Source: Verrucomicrobiota bacterium
GTDB lineage: Bacteria > Verrucomicrobiota > Verrucomicrobiia > Chthoniobacterales > UBA10450
DNA: 42,006 nt
NCBI GenBank assembly: GCA_003219195.1
Contig: QHPX01000085.1
Span: 1-42,006 of the forward strand
Reading direction: 5' to 3'
Positions 22,821 through 30,622 of this stretch are shown here, piece after piece (within the stretch, counting starts at the first letter, position 1; each line of letters begins with the position of its first letter). The notes below the pieces were generated by a model. That model ran no database searches and had not been told where the DNA came from. It worked only from the letters and a program-made list of their open reading frames with translations. Both the position numbers and the translations under genes were made by a program.

Positions 22821-24812
22821 ATGGGCAATTCGAATTCATCCGCGCGGCCGGTTTGGCAAAAAAATCCGCTCTTTCGTTTTTTTGCGTCGCTCAAACTCGC
22901 CGTTGTTCTGCTCGCGGTTTTGATTGTTGCAGCGATCATCGGCACGCTTTACGAATCGAGTTTCGACGCGAACGTGGCGCGGGCCTACGTTTACGGCGCG
23001 CCGTGGTTCAATCTTTGGTTGATTTTGCTCGGCGCGAACCTCGCCGTCTCCGCGATCTCACGCTGGCCGTGGCGCAAACATCACGTCGCCTTTCTCATCA
23101 CGCATCTCGGCATCATCACCTTGCTCACCGGCTCGCTCATTGGCCGGATTTTGGGAACGGAAGGCACGATCACGCTTTTCAAAGGCGAGCCGCCAACCAA
23201 CCGGCTGCTTGTCAATCAACATCAGCTCCGCGTCCATGACACCGACGGCATCGTCAAGGGTTACACCGCGGAATTTTTGCATCATCCGCCGAATCCGGAT
23301 CATCCGAAAGAACTTGGCGTGCTCGCAAGTGGCGCGCGCTTGAGCATTATCGATTACGCGGCTGCGATTGAAGGGAAGTTGAACCCAAGACCACTCGCTG
23401 ACGGCGGCGCGCCCGCGCTGCATTTCACGATCTCTACCGCGCTGATGAATCAGCAACTCGAAAGCTGGTTACTGGCCGACGATCCGCAGCATGGAAATTT
23501 CTCGATGGGACTCGCGAACATTGAACTTAAGCGCGGCGTTGCGCGAGATGCAGGTAGGGGCGATTCGCCGAATAGCCCGTCGAGCACGAGTCACCAACCA
23601 GATGTCGATCTTGAGGAGTCGATCTTTGCGTTCAGCAAAGCGCCCGATGAACAAATTGGCCGTGTCGCGAAAGGAGGCAGCATCGGCGCAAAAGTGCAAT
23701 TGCTCGCGCCAGAAAAGGGAAACAAAGGCCGTGTGGCGATTTTGTTAAACGGGAAAGAAGCGAGTTTCGATGTCGCGGAAAATCTTGGGCGCGAAGTCGC
23801 GATCTATGGCACGTCATTCACGCTCAAGATCGACAATTATTGGGCGGACTTCCGCATTCAGGACGGCAAACCGGATTCGCTAACCGAGCAGCCAAATAAT
23901 CCGGCGGTGCTCGTCACAATTCATGGCAAAGGCACTCCCGCGGCAGCGCCCGCGAGCAAAAATCCACATGGCGGCACGGAATTAACCACCAATGGCGGTC
24001 CGCCCACCATGCCGCCAGCCGGCAGCGACACACCAAATCGGCTTACCCTTTTTGTGGCCGAGGACGGATTGCTCAGTTACGAACTTGTTTCACGCAAAAC
24101 CGGTGCTTCAACCGGCAAGATCGACATCAACAAGCCGCTCGCCACCGGTTGGGCCGATTGGCAACTCAAGATCGACAAGACGATGCCGCACGCCGAACCG
24201 TGGATGGATTTCGCGCCGATGAAGACATCGGCATCTTCGCCGGGGGCGGATTTACCCGATGGCGTTCGCGTTCGTCTCGAGCAAAACGGCGAAACGTTCG
24301 AGCAATGGGTTCCGGCTGGCTGGCAGATCGCGGTCCCAACTTCGCCGAACGAGACTCAGATCGCTTACGGTTGGAAAGTGATTCGACTGCCGATCGCTCT
24401 CGAATTGCTCGATTTCGAAGTGAAACGCAACGAAGGCAGCGATAGTCCCGCCGGGTTCAAGAGCACATTGCGCATTTCCACCGCAGAGGGCGAAAGCGCG
24501 ACCGGCCAGTGTTGGATGAACAACCCGTTTAGCTTTCCTGGCGCGTGGTTGCACACCTGGACTGGCCTGACCTACAAAATCTCCCAGGCCTCGTGGAATC
24601 CGGACAATCTCGGTCAAAGCACCGTGCAAATTTTGCGCGATCCAGGCTGGTTGTTGAAATGGATCGGCTCGCTGCTCGTTGTCAGCGGCGTCTTTCTCAT
24701 GTTTTACGTGCGCGGTTTTCGCAGAGGAACTGCGGTCGCGCCGGTGATTGCGCCGGCTCCCTTGAAAAGTCAAAAGCGCGAGCCCGCTCCCGAAGAGGCG
24801 ATTGCTTCCTAG
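22821..24812 (+). CDS. resB: Cytochrome c biogenesis protein ResB (Ccs1)
   Basis: A 663-residue protein from the ATG at 22821. It has TM helices at about residues 25-48, 60-80 and 88-110 (LAVVLLAVLIVAAIIGTLYES; WLILLGANLAVSAISRWPW; FLITHLGIITLLTG), a long periplasmic domain, and a final TM near 625-645 (WIGSLLVVSGVFLMFYVRG). This is the System II ResB plan; with CcsA (encoded at 30623) it attaches heme to apocytochromes c. The periplasmic domain is longer than usual and contains a low-complexity insert (RGDSPNSPSSTS, from 23555) that looks like an in-frame repeat fragment. Four exact decamer copies lie in this gene and one just before it. Confidence 0.85.
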   Translation: MGNSNSSARPVWQKNPLFRFFASLKLAVVLLAVLIVAAIIGTLYESSFDANVARAYVYGAPWFNLWLILLGANLAVSAISRWPWRKHHVAFLITHLGIITLLTGSLIGRILGTEGTITLFKGEPPTNRLLVNQHQLRVHDTDGIVKGYTAEFLHHPPNPDHPKELGVLASGARLSIIDYAAAIEGKLNPRPLADGGAPALHFTISTALMNQQLESWLLADDPQHGNFSMGLANIELKRGVARDAGRGDSPNSPSSTSHQPDVDLEESIFAFSKAPDEQIGRVAKGGSIGAKVQLLAPEKGNKGRVAILLNGKEASFDVAENLGREVAIYGTSFTLKIDNYWADFRIQDGKPDSLTEQPNNPAVLVTIHGKGTPAAAPASKNPHGGTELTTNGGPPTMPPAGSDTPNRLTLFVAEDGLLSYELVSRKTGASTGKIDINKPLATGWADWQLKIDKTMPHAEPWMDFAPMKTSASSPGADLPDGVRVRLEQNGETFEQWVPAGWQIAVPTSPNETQIAYGWKVIRLPIALELLDFEVKRNEGSDSPAGFKSTLRISTAEGESATGQCWMNNPFSFPGAWLHTWTGLTYKISQASWNPDNLGQSTVQILRDPGWLLKWIGSLLVVSGVFLMFYVRGFRRGTAVAPVIAPAPLKSQKREPAPEEAIAS

Positions 24813-24831
24813 GGACCGCCGGATCGAGCCC

Positions 24832-26523
24832 CTATAATTTTCCCGGCCCCCAAAGCGCGCGGCCCGGTTTGGCGCCAGTGTGCTCGCCGTCTTTGATTAC
24901 TTGCACGCCATTTACAAAAACCTGCTTCACGCCGATGGCGTACTGGTGCGGTTTTTCGAACGTCGCACGGTCCGCGATTGTTGCCGGGTCGAACATGACT
25001 ACATCGGCGAACATTCCTTCCTTGATGAAACCGCGGTGATCGAGCCCGAGGTTCGTGGCGGGCAAACCGCTTAAGCGGCGCACCGCTTCCGAAAGCGAAA
25101 TCACTTTTTCATCTCGGGCATATTTGCCGAGCACGCGCGCAAAACTGCCATACGCGCGCGGATGCGGATTCGATTTCAGGAAAACGCCTTCCGGCGCTTG
25201 TGACGCTTCATCGGAACAAAAAGAAATCCAAGGCTTGGCCATCTCCTTTTTTACGTTCTCTTCTGACATCAAAAGGTAAATCGTGCCGATGCGCGACTCG
25301 TCTTCCGCGATCAAATCCATAATGGTGGTGATTGGATCTTTGCCACGCATCTTCGCGACTTCGGTGAGCGATTTGCCGGTGAGCGGTTTCAGTTTGTCTG
25401 ATTTGAATCCGACCAGCAAAATGTTGTTGGGCGAACCGGCGCCGATATAAAGATTTTCCCATTGGTCGCTATCCTTGCCAACTTCGGCGGCAATTTTTTC
25501 TCGGGTCGCCGGGTCGCGCAACCGTTTGAACAACGCCGGGTAACCGCCGTCTTCAGTCCAGGGCGGCAAACAGGCATCGAGCCCAGTCCCGGCTGCGGTG
25601 TAAGTGTACATGTTGGCGCGGATATTGAGCCCCTCTTTTTGCGCCGCTTCGATCCGCGAAAGGAGGTTGTCGATCTTGCCCCAGTTTTGTCGTCCGGCGG
25701 CTTTGATGTGGTAAACCTCGGCCGGAATTTTTGCTTCCCGGCTGATCCGGACCAGCTCGTCGAACGCTTCCAGCAATCGATTTCCCTCGCTGCGCATGTG
25801 CGAGATGTATTTGCCTTTGTATTTCGCTGCCACTTTGCAGAGCTCGATCAACTCATCCGTCTTTGCGTAAAACGCCGGCGGATAAATCAACGCCGTGCCG
25901 ATCCCGAGCGCGCCTGCTTCCATTTCCTTGCGCACCAGCTCTCGCATCTCGTCGAGTTGCTGCGGCGTCGGCGCTTTGTCGTCGAAGCCGATCACATTTT
26001 CGCGTATCGTGGCCGCGCCGATGAAGGAGGCAACGTTACAGGAGACGCCGCGATTCTCGAGATAACGCAGATATTCGGCCAACGTGTTCCATTTAATCTC
26101 GTATTTGATGTCGGTTTGCTGACGTAGCATGTGTTCGCGGACGCGGTCGTTCACCGGGCCCATCGATTCGCCTTCACCCATGATCTCGGTCGTGACGCCT
26201 TGCCGGATCTCGCTCTGGGACCGGCCGTCCTGGATGAGCGACTCGTTCGACCACGAAAGCATGTTGATGAACCCGGGCGCGACCGCGAGCTCGGCCGCAT
26301 CGACAATCATTTTGGCCTTCGCCGTTTTGAAATCGCCGATGCCGGCAATGCGATCATTGCGAATGGCAAGATCGACATGTTGCGGTTCGCCACCGGCCCC
26401 GTCGTAAACCGTACCTCCTTTGATCAGCACGTCGAACTGCGCAGGACTTGAAGGCGGAGGCGAATTCTGCGCGAGAACGCAGATCGCAATCGTCGAAGCA
26501 AAAATAACGGCAATGCGCTTCAC
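24832..26523 (-). CDS. D-aminoacylase / N-acyl-D-amino-acid deacylase-like amidohydrolase
   Basis: A 563-residue exported protein (signal peptide MKRIAVIFASTIAICVLAQ). The amidohydrolase frame is clear: DVLIKGGTVYDGAGGE, VDAAELAVAPGFINMLSW, GVTTEIMGEGES, ISHMRSEGNRLLEAFDE, VYHIKAAGRQNWGK, WISFCSDEA and FADVVMFDP. It should hydrolyse N-acyl-D-amino acids or related amides in the periplasm. Two metal-site elements differ from known D-aminoacylases: the usual HxH after PGFID is replaced by NMLSW, and the Cys of the NCG segment is replaced by Glu (EGES). The two later His (SHMRSEG, YHIKAAG) are kept. Such variants are known as a subset; activity is uncertain. Decamer copies at 25668 and 26368, and one 30 bases upstream of the start. 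Confidence 0.8.
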   Translation of the reverse strand: MKRIAVIFASTIAICVLAQNSPPPSSPAQFDVLIKGGTVYDGAGGEPQHVDLAIRNDRIAGIGDFKTAKAKMIVDAAELAVAPGFINMLSWSNESLIQDGRSQSEIRQGVTTEIMGEGESMGPVNDRVREHMLRQQTDIKYEIKWNTLAEYLRYLENRGVSCNVASFIGAATIRENVIGFDDKAPTPQQLDEMRELVRKEMEAGALGIGTALIYPPAFYAKTDELIELCKVAAKYKGKYISHMRSEGNRLLEAFDELVRISREAKIPAEVYHIKAAGRQNWGKIDNLLSRIEAAQKEGLNIRANMYTYTAAGTGLDACLPPWTEDGGYPALFKRLRDPATREKIAAEVGKDSDQWENLYIGAGSPNNILLVGFKSDKLKPLTGKSLTEVAKMRGKDPITTIMDLIAEDESRIGTIYLLMSEENVKKEMAKPWISFCSDEASQAPEGVFLKSNPHPRAYGSFARVLGKYARDEKVISLSEAVRRLSGLPATNLGLDHRGFIKEGMFADVVMFDPATIADRATFEKPHQYAIGVKQVFVNGVQVIKDGEHTGAKPGRALWGPGKL

Positions 26524-26581
26524 GAGCGCGATTCAAAGAAGCCAAATTGCCAATGTCGATCTTAAAACGCTGCGAGCGAGG

Positions 26582-27067
26582 CTAAACCGCGCAGCATGAC
26601 TCACTCGGCGCGCAGCATGATGGTGTTGCTGGCGCCATTGACGTGGCGATCCGACGATCGCGCGCCTTGCAGGCGGTTGCCGGCGGTGCCAGCCAGACAC
26701 GCGTTGTATCTCTCTCGTGGGTAACTGAGCGAACCTGATATGTTGATGGAAAGAAATTTTCGTTGCCATATTCGACGCGCATTTCTGCGTCGAGGTTGAT
26801 CGGCACCATGCCGCGCACTTTGTCGAAGATTTGGAGAAACTTTCCCGCCGTCATGTAATCATCATCTGCATCCGGCGGCACCCAAAGCTGCACAATTGTT
26901 TCCTGCCAACAATTAATTTGGCCGCCGCAATCGACCGTATCGAACAAGGCCGTTTTTAATTCCGTAAGATGATAGCCGCCGTGTACGGCATGGCCGTCAC
27001 CATCGACAAAAATCAATTGGTTGGTCAGCGCGGCCCGCAAAGCAGAGATAAATTCGATCGTCTTCAT
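26582..27067 (-). CDS. DUF6428-type protein with Cys-rich tail, arsR operon
   Basis: A 161-residue soluble protein from the ATG at 27067, overlapping the arsR stop (ATGA). It starts MKTIEFISALRAAL, with GYHLTELKTALFDTVDCGG, CWQETIVQLWVPPDAD and FFPSTYQVRSV. I recall this layout as DUF6428, often beside ArsR-type regulators. The C-terminus is odd: after VWLAPPATACKAR comes TPSCCAPSESCCAV, with two CC pairs that could bind arsenite or soft metal. The arrangement suggests a small arsenic-responsive unit, yet no arsC, arsB or acr3 is present. Function unknown. Confidence 0.7.
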   Translation of the reverse strand: MKTIEFISALRAALTNQLIFVDGDGHAVHGGYHLTELKTALFDTVDCGGQINCWQETIVQLWVPPDADDDYMTAGKFLQIFDKVRGMVPINLDAEMRVEYGNENFFPSTYQVRSVTHERDTTRVWLAPPATACKARDRRIATSMAPATPSCCAPSESCCAV

Positions 27068-27441
27068 TTGTTTTTCATTTTTCTCGGTTTTCTTCGGCTC
27101 ACGCGGCAGCAAACTTTTCGGCGTCTGCGACGCTCACCCTTCAATTGATTGTCTTCCGCCATCCAATCGCGCAATCCGATCAACACGTGACGCACGAGCG
27201 GGTCGCCATGTTGTGTCCAGCGATAATGCGTCCATTTGCCATTACGCCGCGCCTCGACCAAACCTGCGCGCTTGAGATACCGCAGGTGCCGAGAAACTTT
27301 CGGCTGGACGACGCGCAGCGTATCGGTCAACTCGCAAACACAGGTCTCGCCGCAGGCCAGTAGGTTGAGCAAACGCAATCGCGTTGGATCAGCCAAAGTT
27401 TTGAACAAGGCGGCGGGCTCGTCCTTTCTCGGTTTGTTCAT
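27064..27441 (-). CDS. arsR: ArsR/SmtB family repressor, arsenic type
   Basis: A 125-residue winged-helix repressor. From the ATG at 27441 it reads KPRKDEPAALFKTLADPTR, LLACGETCVCELTDTL (the CxC pair of the ELCVCDL arsenite site), then the recognition helix VVQPKVSRHLRYLKRAGLV and the wing RRNGKWTHYRW. The C-terminus is basic with a CC pair (RRKVCCRVSRRK). Arsenite binding would release it from the 22-bp palindrome directly upstream. A second ATG at 27450 lies inside that palindrome; the promoter position favours 27441. The gene is coupled to the DUF6428-type gene by a four-base overlap. Confidence 0.9.
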   Translation of the reverse strand: MNKPRKDEPAALFKTLADPTRLRLLNLLACGETCVCELTDTLRVVQPKVSRHLRYLKRAGLVEARRNGKWTHYRWTQHGDPLVRHVLIGLRDWMAEDNQLKGERRRRRKVCCRVSRRKPRKMKNK

Positions 27442-27447
27442 GACATT

Positions 27448-27475
27448 CATATACGTTTAAACGTATATGTGTCAA
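27448..27475 (-). promoter_or_regulatory. arsR promoter with 22-bp palindromic operator in its spacer
   Basis: CATATACGTTTAAACGTATATG (two 11-base halves, 27448-27469) is a perfect palindrome of the kind bound by ArsR-type repressors. Reading the minus strand, TTGACA (complement of 27470-27475) is followed by 16 bases and TATATG (complement of 27448-27453), a good -35/-10 pair. The operator covers the spacer and the -10. The expected +1 falls at about 27441, the A of the arsR ATG, so the mRNA may be leaderless. Confidence 0.75.
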
Positions 27476-27614
27476 GAGCTCTGAAGGGTGGAGCCGGCTA
27501 GTTCGCGCGCAGATGTTCTAATGGCCGCCATCACGGCAGGAGTGGTTCTGCACTGCATCAAAGTTGAAACGTCCCGGTTGCGGCCGCCCGACAGCGCTGG
27601 CCAGTAAACCCGGC

Positions 27615-28700
27615 TTATCTCGCTGATTCCTGCGGCTCGGATTCCTTCAGCAGCTTCGCCAACTCATCTTTCCACAACGCCGCTCTGGTGTGACTGCCGT
27701 GTCCGCGCGTCTTGTCGCTGAACGGAATTACAATGGCGCGGCCGTGCGGGACGCGTTTGATCTCGCGCTCAAGAATGCCGAGCTCAGGAGGATTGATCAA
27801 GTCATCTGCAGAATTGATCGCGAGCAATGGTGCGCGGATTTTTTCCAAGTCCGGACCGGGATCATAATCGTGCGATGCTTCCAGCGCGTAAAGTACGTCA
27901 TTCGTGTCGGCGGTCTTCATGTAATCGGCTACGAACTCGTCGATCTTATCGTCGGCCTCGTGGAGCGTCGGCGCTTCTTTTTGTCGAATGACCGGATTGC
28001 TGCTCATGAACCAGAGCATCTCCGCCGCCGTGCGCAGACTCATCGGCTGCGTGATGTAATCGCCGCCCTTCCACGTCGGGGAGTTGTGGATTGCGTCGAT
28101 GATAATGCGGCGCCAGGCGCGGTTGCGCCCGGAGATCTGCGTGGGCAAACTGGCCAGCGGCATGAGCGCATCCATGAAATCGGGATGCATTTCGCCCCAG
28201 AGCCACGTGTGCATTCCGCCCATCGACGTGCCCGTGACAAGCCGCGCATGGTTCGCGCCCAGCCCGTCGATGAGCAATCGATACTGCGCTTCCACCATGT
28301 CGATGTACCCGTAGTGCGGAAACTTCGCGTGCATTGCATCGCTCGGCTTGCTCGATCTGCCGTGACCAATCCCATCCGGCAACACGATGAAAAATTTCGC
28401 TGCATCCAGCGGTTGATCTTTCCCGAAAAGTTCGCCTGCAAACTCCGGTCGGATAAATTGTGCGCCGCTGCCCGTCGTCCCGTGCATGATAAGCACGGCA
28501 TTACGGGTCTTGCCTTGCGCATCGCGCTCGGCTTTCCCGAGCGTCCGATAATGAATCCGCAATTCTGGCAACGTCTCACCCGAGGTGAACTTAAAATCGC
28601 GAATCGTGTAATCGTCTTCCCTCGGCGCTGGATAATCGGCCGCGCTTAACACAAACATCATCGCGAGCGCCGCGACGAGTCGAAAAAACTGACTGCCCAT
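27615..28700 (-). CDS. Exported alpha/beta hydrolase, MetX-like fold
   Basis: A 361-residue protein from the ATG at 28700 with signal peptide MGSQFFRLVAALAMMFVLSA; an ATG at 28721 is also possible. It follows the homoserine O-acetyltransferase-like hydrolase plan: YTIRDFKFTSGETLPELRIHY, AVLIMHGTTGSG, PDGIGHGRSSKP, nucleophile elbow VTGTSMGGMHTW with the catalytic Ser, then Asp in INSADDLINPPE and His in TRGHGSHT. Secretion argues against a methionine-synthesis role, so an esterase or acylase is more likely. It is divergent from a membrane-protein gene with decamer copies in between. Confidence 0.82.
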   Translation of the reverse strand: MGSQFFRLVAALAMMFVLSAADYPAPREDDYTIRDFKFTSGETLPELRIHYRTLGKAERDAQGKTRNAVLIMHGTTGSGAQFIRPEFAGELFGKDQPLDAAKFFIVLPDGIGHGRSSKPSDAMHAKFPHYGYIDMVEAQYRLLIDGLGANHARLVTGTSMGGMHTWLWGEMHPDFMDALMPLASLPTQISGRNRAWRRIIIDAIHNSPTWKGGDYITQPMSLRTAAEMLWFMSSNPVIRQKEAPTLHEADDKIDEFVADYMKTADTNDVLYALEASHDYDPGPDLEKIRAPLLAINSADDLINPPELGILEREIKRVPHGRAIVIPFSDKTRGHGSHTRAALWKDELAKLLKESEPQESAR

Positions 28701-28765
28701 CGATGTGATATTATCAAGCATTACGAAGTTCGCATGTCGATCTTGGCATGTTATAGCTGTGCGGC

Positions 28766-29425
28766 GTGACTGAGCCGACTGGTAAGATCGACAAGCCCGA
28801 GCCACGGTGGCAGGCCCTTCTGGCATTGCTCGCGGTAGGCGGGATTTATTTGGCGTTGCCGCGGACGTTAATTGTCGGTCCGACCTGGCTGTTGCCAGCC
28901 GTGATCGTGATTCTGGTTACGCCAACCATTGTCGCCCATCGCATGGGGAAGCATTCGTTAAATCACGCGCTCGGCATCATCATCAGCAGCGTGATTACGC
29001 TGGCACTGATTGCGTCGGTCGTTTTGCTCGTCGTGGCCGTGCCGGCGCGCAAGGAAGCACCGGTCGCGCTTTTGTGTTCCGGCGCCGAGCTTTGGCTAAC
29101 GAACGTGTTGGTCTTCGCGCTTTGGTACTGGCGGCTGGATGGCGGCGGGCCCACGCTCCGGCATCAACGGCGGGAATTCGGCAGCCGCAGTTTTGTTTTT
29201 CCGCAAATGCAGATTGAGAAGATAGAGCGCGGTCGCTTCGGCATCGACGGATGGCGCCCGCGCTTTGTCGATTACCTCTTCGTCGCGTTTACGCAGAGTT
29301 CCACGTTCGGTCCGACCGATGCGCCGCTGCTCGGGCGCTGGTCCAAATGTTTAACGATGATGCAAATCGCCATGTCACTGACCATCGTTATCGTCCTGAT
29401 CTCGCGCGCTGTCGGCGTGCTCTGA
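28766..29425 (+). CDS. Integral membrane protein of unknown function
   Basis: A 219-residue protein from a GTG at 28766. It has about five hydrophobic segments: residues 18-36, 40-58, 68-92, 105-120 and 190-215. The C-terminal part FVDYLFVAFTQSSTFGPTD, then PLLGRWSKCLTMMQIAMSL is well-formed and recalls widespread uncharacterised membrane proteins with a YL..AFT....F..TD signature (DUF1345-like), which I cannot confirm. A decamer copy (28784) sits just after the start and encodes GKIDK. No partner genes suggest a role. Confidence 0.7.
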   Translation: MTEPTGKIDKPEPRWQALLALLAVGGIYLALPRTLIVGPTWLLPAVIVILVTPTIVAHRMGKHSLNHALGIIISSVITLALIASVVLLVVAVPARKEAPVALLCSGAELWLTNVLVFALWYWRLDGGGPTLRHQRREFGSRSFVFPQMQIEKIERGRFGIDGWRPRFVDYLFVAFTQSSTFGPTDAPLLGRWSKCLTMMQIAMSLTIVIVLISRAVGVL

Positions 29426-29459
29426 ATTTGCCGGCCGGGCACGCCGAGGGCGTCGGCGG

Positions 29460-29678
29460 TCACCGCGCGAGGACGACGTCTTTTTTTGTCCAGGTGTGGA
29501 CTTGGCGGCAATGCGGGCAGGTCATTTTGCTGCTTTTGATTTTTGCGTTTGCCCAGAGTTCTTCGCGGATGGTTTGGCCGCTCGGCGTCAGCTTCGCGGT
29601 CGAGGGGCAGCGAATGAGCAGGCGTTTAATAACTGGTCCCTTTGTTTTCGGCGCGGTGGGTGGTCCAAAAAAGTTCAT
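29460..29678 (-). CDS. Small Cys-motif (putative zinc-ribbon) protein
   Basis: A 72-residue protein. After a short lead come IKRLLIRCPSTAKLTPSGQ and MTCPHCRQVHTWTKKDV, giving C-x(n)-CPHC-x2-H-W. Small proteins with RCP.T...T and CP.C...H.W.. occur in many bacteria without a known function; the Cys and His residues suggest one zinc site. It lies 14 bases downstream of infA on the same strand and is probably co-transcribed. Confidence 0.6.
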   Translation of the reverse strand: MNFFGPPTAPKTKGPVIKRLLIRCPSTAKLTPSGQTIREELWANAKIKSSKMTCPHCRQVHTWTKKDVVLAR

Positions 29679-29692
29679 AAATAAAATTCCAT

Positions 29693-29911
29693 TTAGCCGA
29701 GTCGATAAACGATGCGCGCTTTATCGATATCGTAGGGTGACATTTGCATTTTGACGCGGTCGCCGATGGTGAGGCGAATAAAGCGTTTCCGCATCTTACC
29801 AGAAATATGCGCGAGCACGAGATGTTCGTTCGTGAGCGCGACCCGGAACATGGTACCGGGAAGAACGGACATGATCGTTCCTTCCACCTCGATGGCTTTT
29901 TCTGCATTCAT
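29693..29911 (-). CDS. infA: Translation initiation factor IF-1
   Basis: A 72-residue S1/OB-fold protein, the standard IF-1 length. It reads [56 protein letters not shown] and [11 protein letters not shown]-1 binds the 30S A site during initiation. It is not in a ribosomal-protein operon here. A one-mismatch decamer (29915-29924) ends three bases upstream of the ATG, so it lies over the ribosome-binding region. Confidence 0.95.
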   Translation of the reverse strand: MNAEKAIEVEGTIMSVLPGTMFRVALTNEHLVLAHISGKMRKRFIRLTIGDRVKMQMSPYDIDKARIVYRLG

Positions 29912-30010
29912 GATTGTCGATCTAACTGCGGATTACAAAGATTGACTTTCCATCGACCGGGCGAGCCGGCCCCGAAACTTTTCGAGGCCGACTGCGCGCG
30001 ATCAAATTGT

Positions 30011-30289
30011 TTACCGGCGATTTCCGGCAAAGGGACGCGGACGCTCTTCGCGTGCGCGGGCTTCGTTGACGGTGAGCGTGCGCCCACCGACTTCCTTGCC
30101 GTTGAGCGCGGTCATAGCGGCACTCGCCTCGGCGTTGTCGCCCATGGTGACGAACGCAAAGCCGCGCGATTTGCCGGTCATGCGGTCCATCATCAGCGCG
30201 ACTTCGCTGACTTTGCCGTGTTGCTCGAAAAGATCCTGAAGATCGTTCTCGGTAGTCTCAAAGGAGAGATTTCCTACGTATAGTTTCAT
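30011..30289 (-). CDS. RRM-type RNA-binding protein
   Basis: A 92-residue protein made of one RNA recognition motif and a short basic tail. RNP2 is KLYVGNLSF (residues 2-10) and RNP1 is KSRGFAFVTM (about 40-49), followed by ALNGKEVGGRTLTVNEAR. The tail ERPRPFAGNRR resembles the Gly/Arg tails of cyanobacterial Rbp and other bacterial cold-related RRM proteins. Likely role is RNA chaperoning or post-transcriptional control. The region 30290-30622 between it and ccsA holds no convincing gene. Confidence 0.92.
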   Translation of the reverse strand: MKLYVGNLSFETTENDLQDLFEQHGKVSEVALMMDRMTGKSRGFAFVTMGDNAEASAAMTALNGKEVGGRTLTVNEARAREERPRPFAGNRR

Positions 30290-30622
30290 TGTGATTTGAT
30301 TTGGAAAAACTGCCAGCTACAGAGCCGTTCCCGGGAATCGGGTTTCAAATCACCACTGAGGAAATCTCAGCCGACGATCTACCATGCTACGAACAGAACA
30401 GAACAATCCAATAACGGCGGTAGTATCGCCTGGTTTTGACAAAACACAACTGGTCCTTTCGCGAATCGCAATTTCCGGCCGGCTCAGATCAAGCGCATGG
30501 AACATTCCACTTGGCGCCAGCCAGCATCTCGGTGCCACCGTCAATCGCTCTTTCGCGAACGAGGGATCTGTTTGTCGAAAGCGGCAGTCTCGGATAAAGT
30601 GAGGCACAAATTGAAACCGCGA

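Noticed and set aside
27690-28649. 319-codon plus-strand frame opposite the alpha/beta hydrolase
   Set aside because: It is exactly antisense to a gene with a full catalytic triad and its translation shows no family features.
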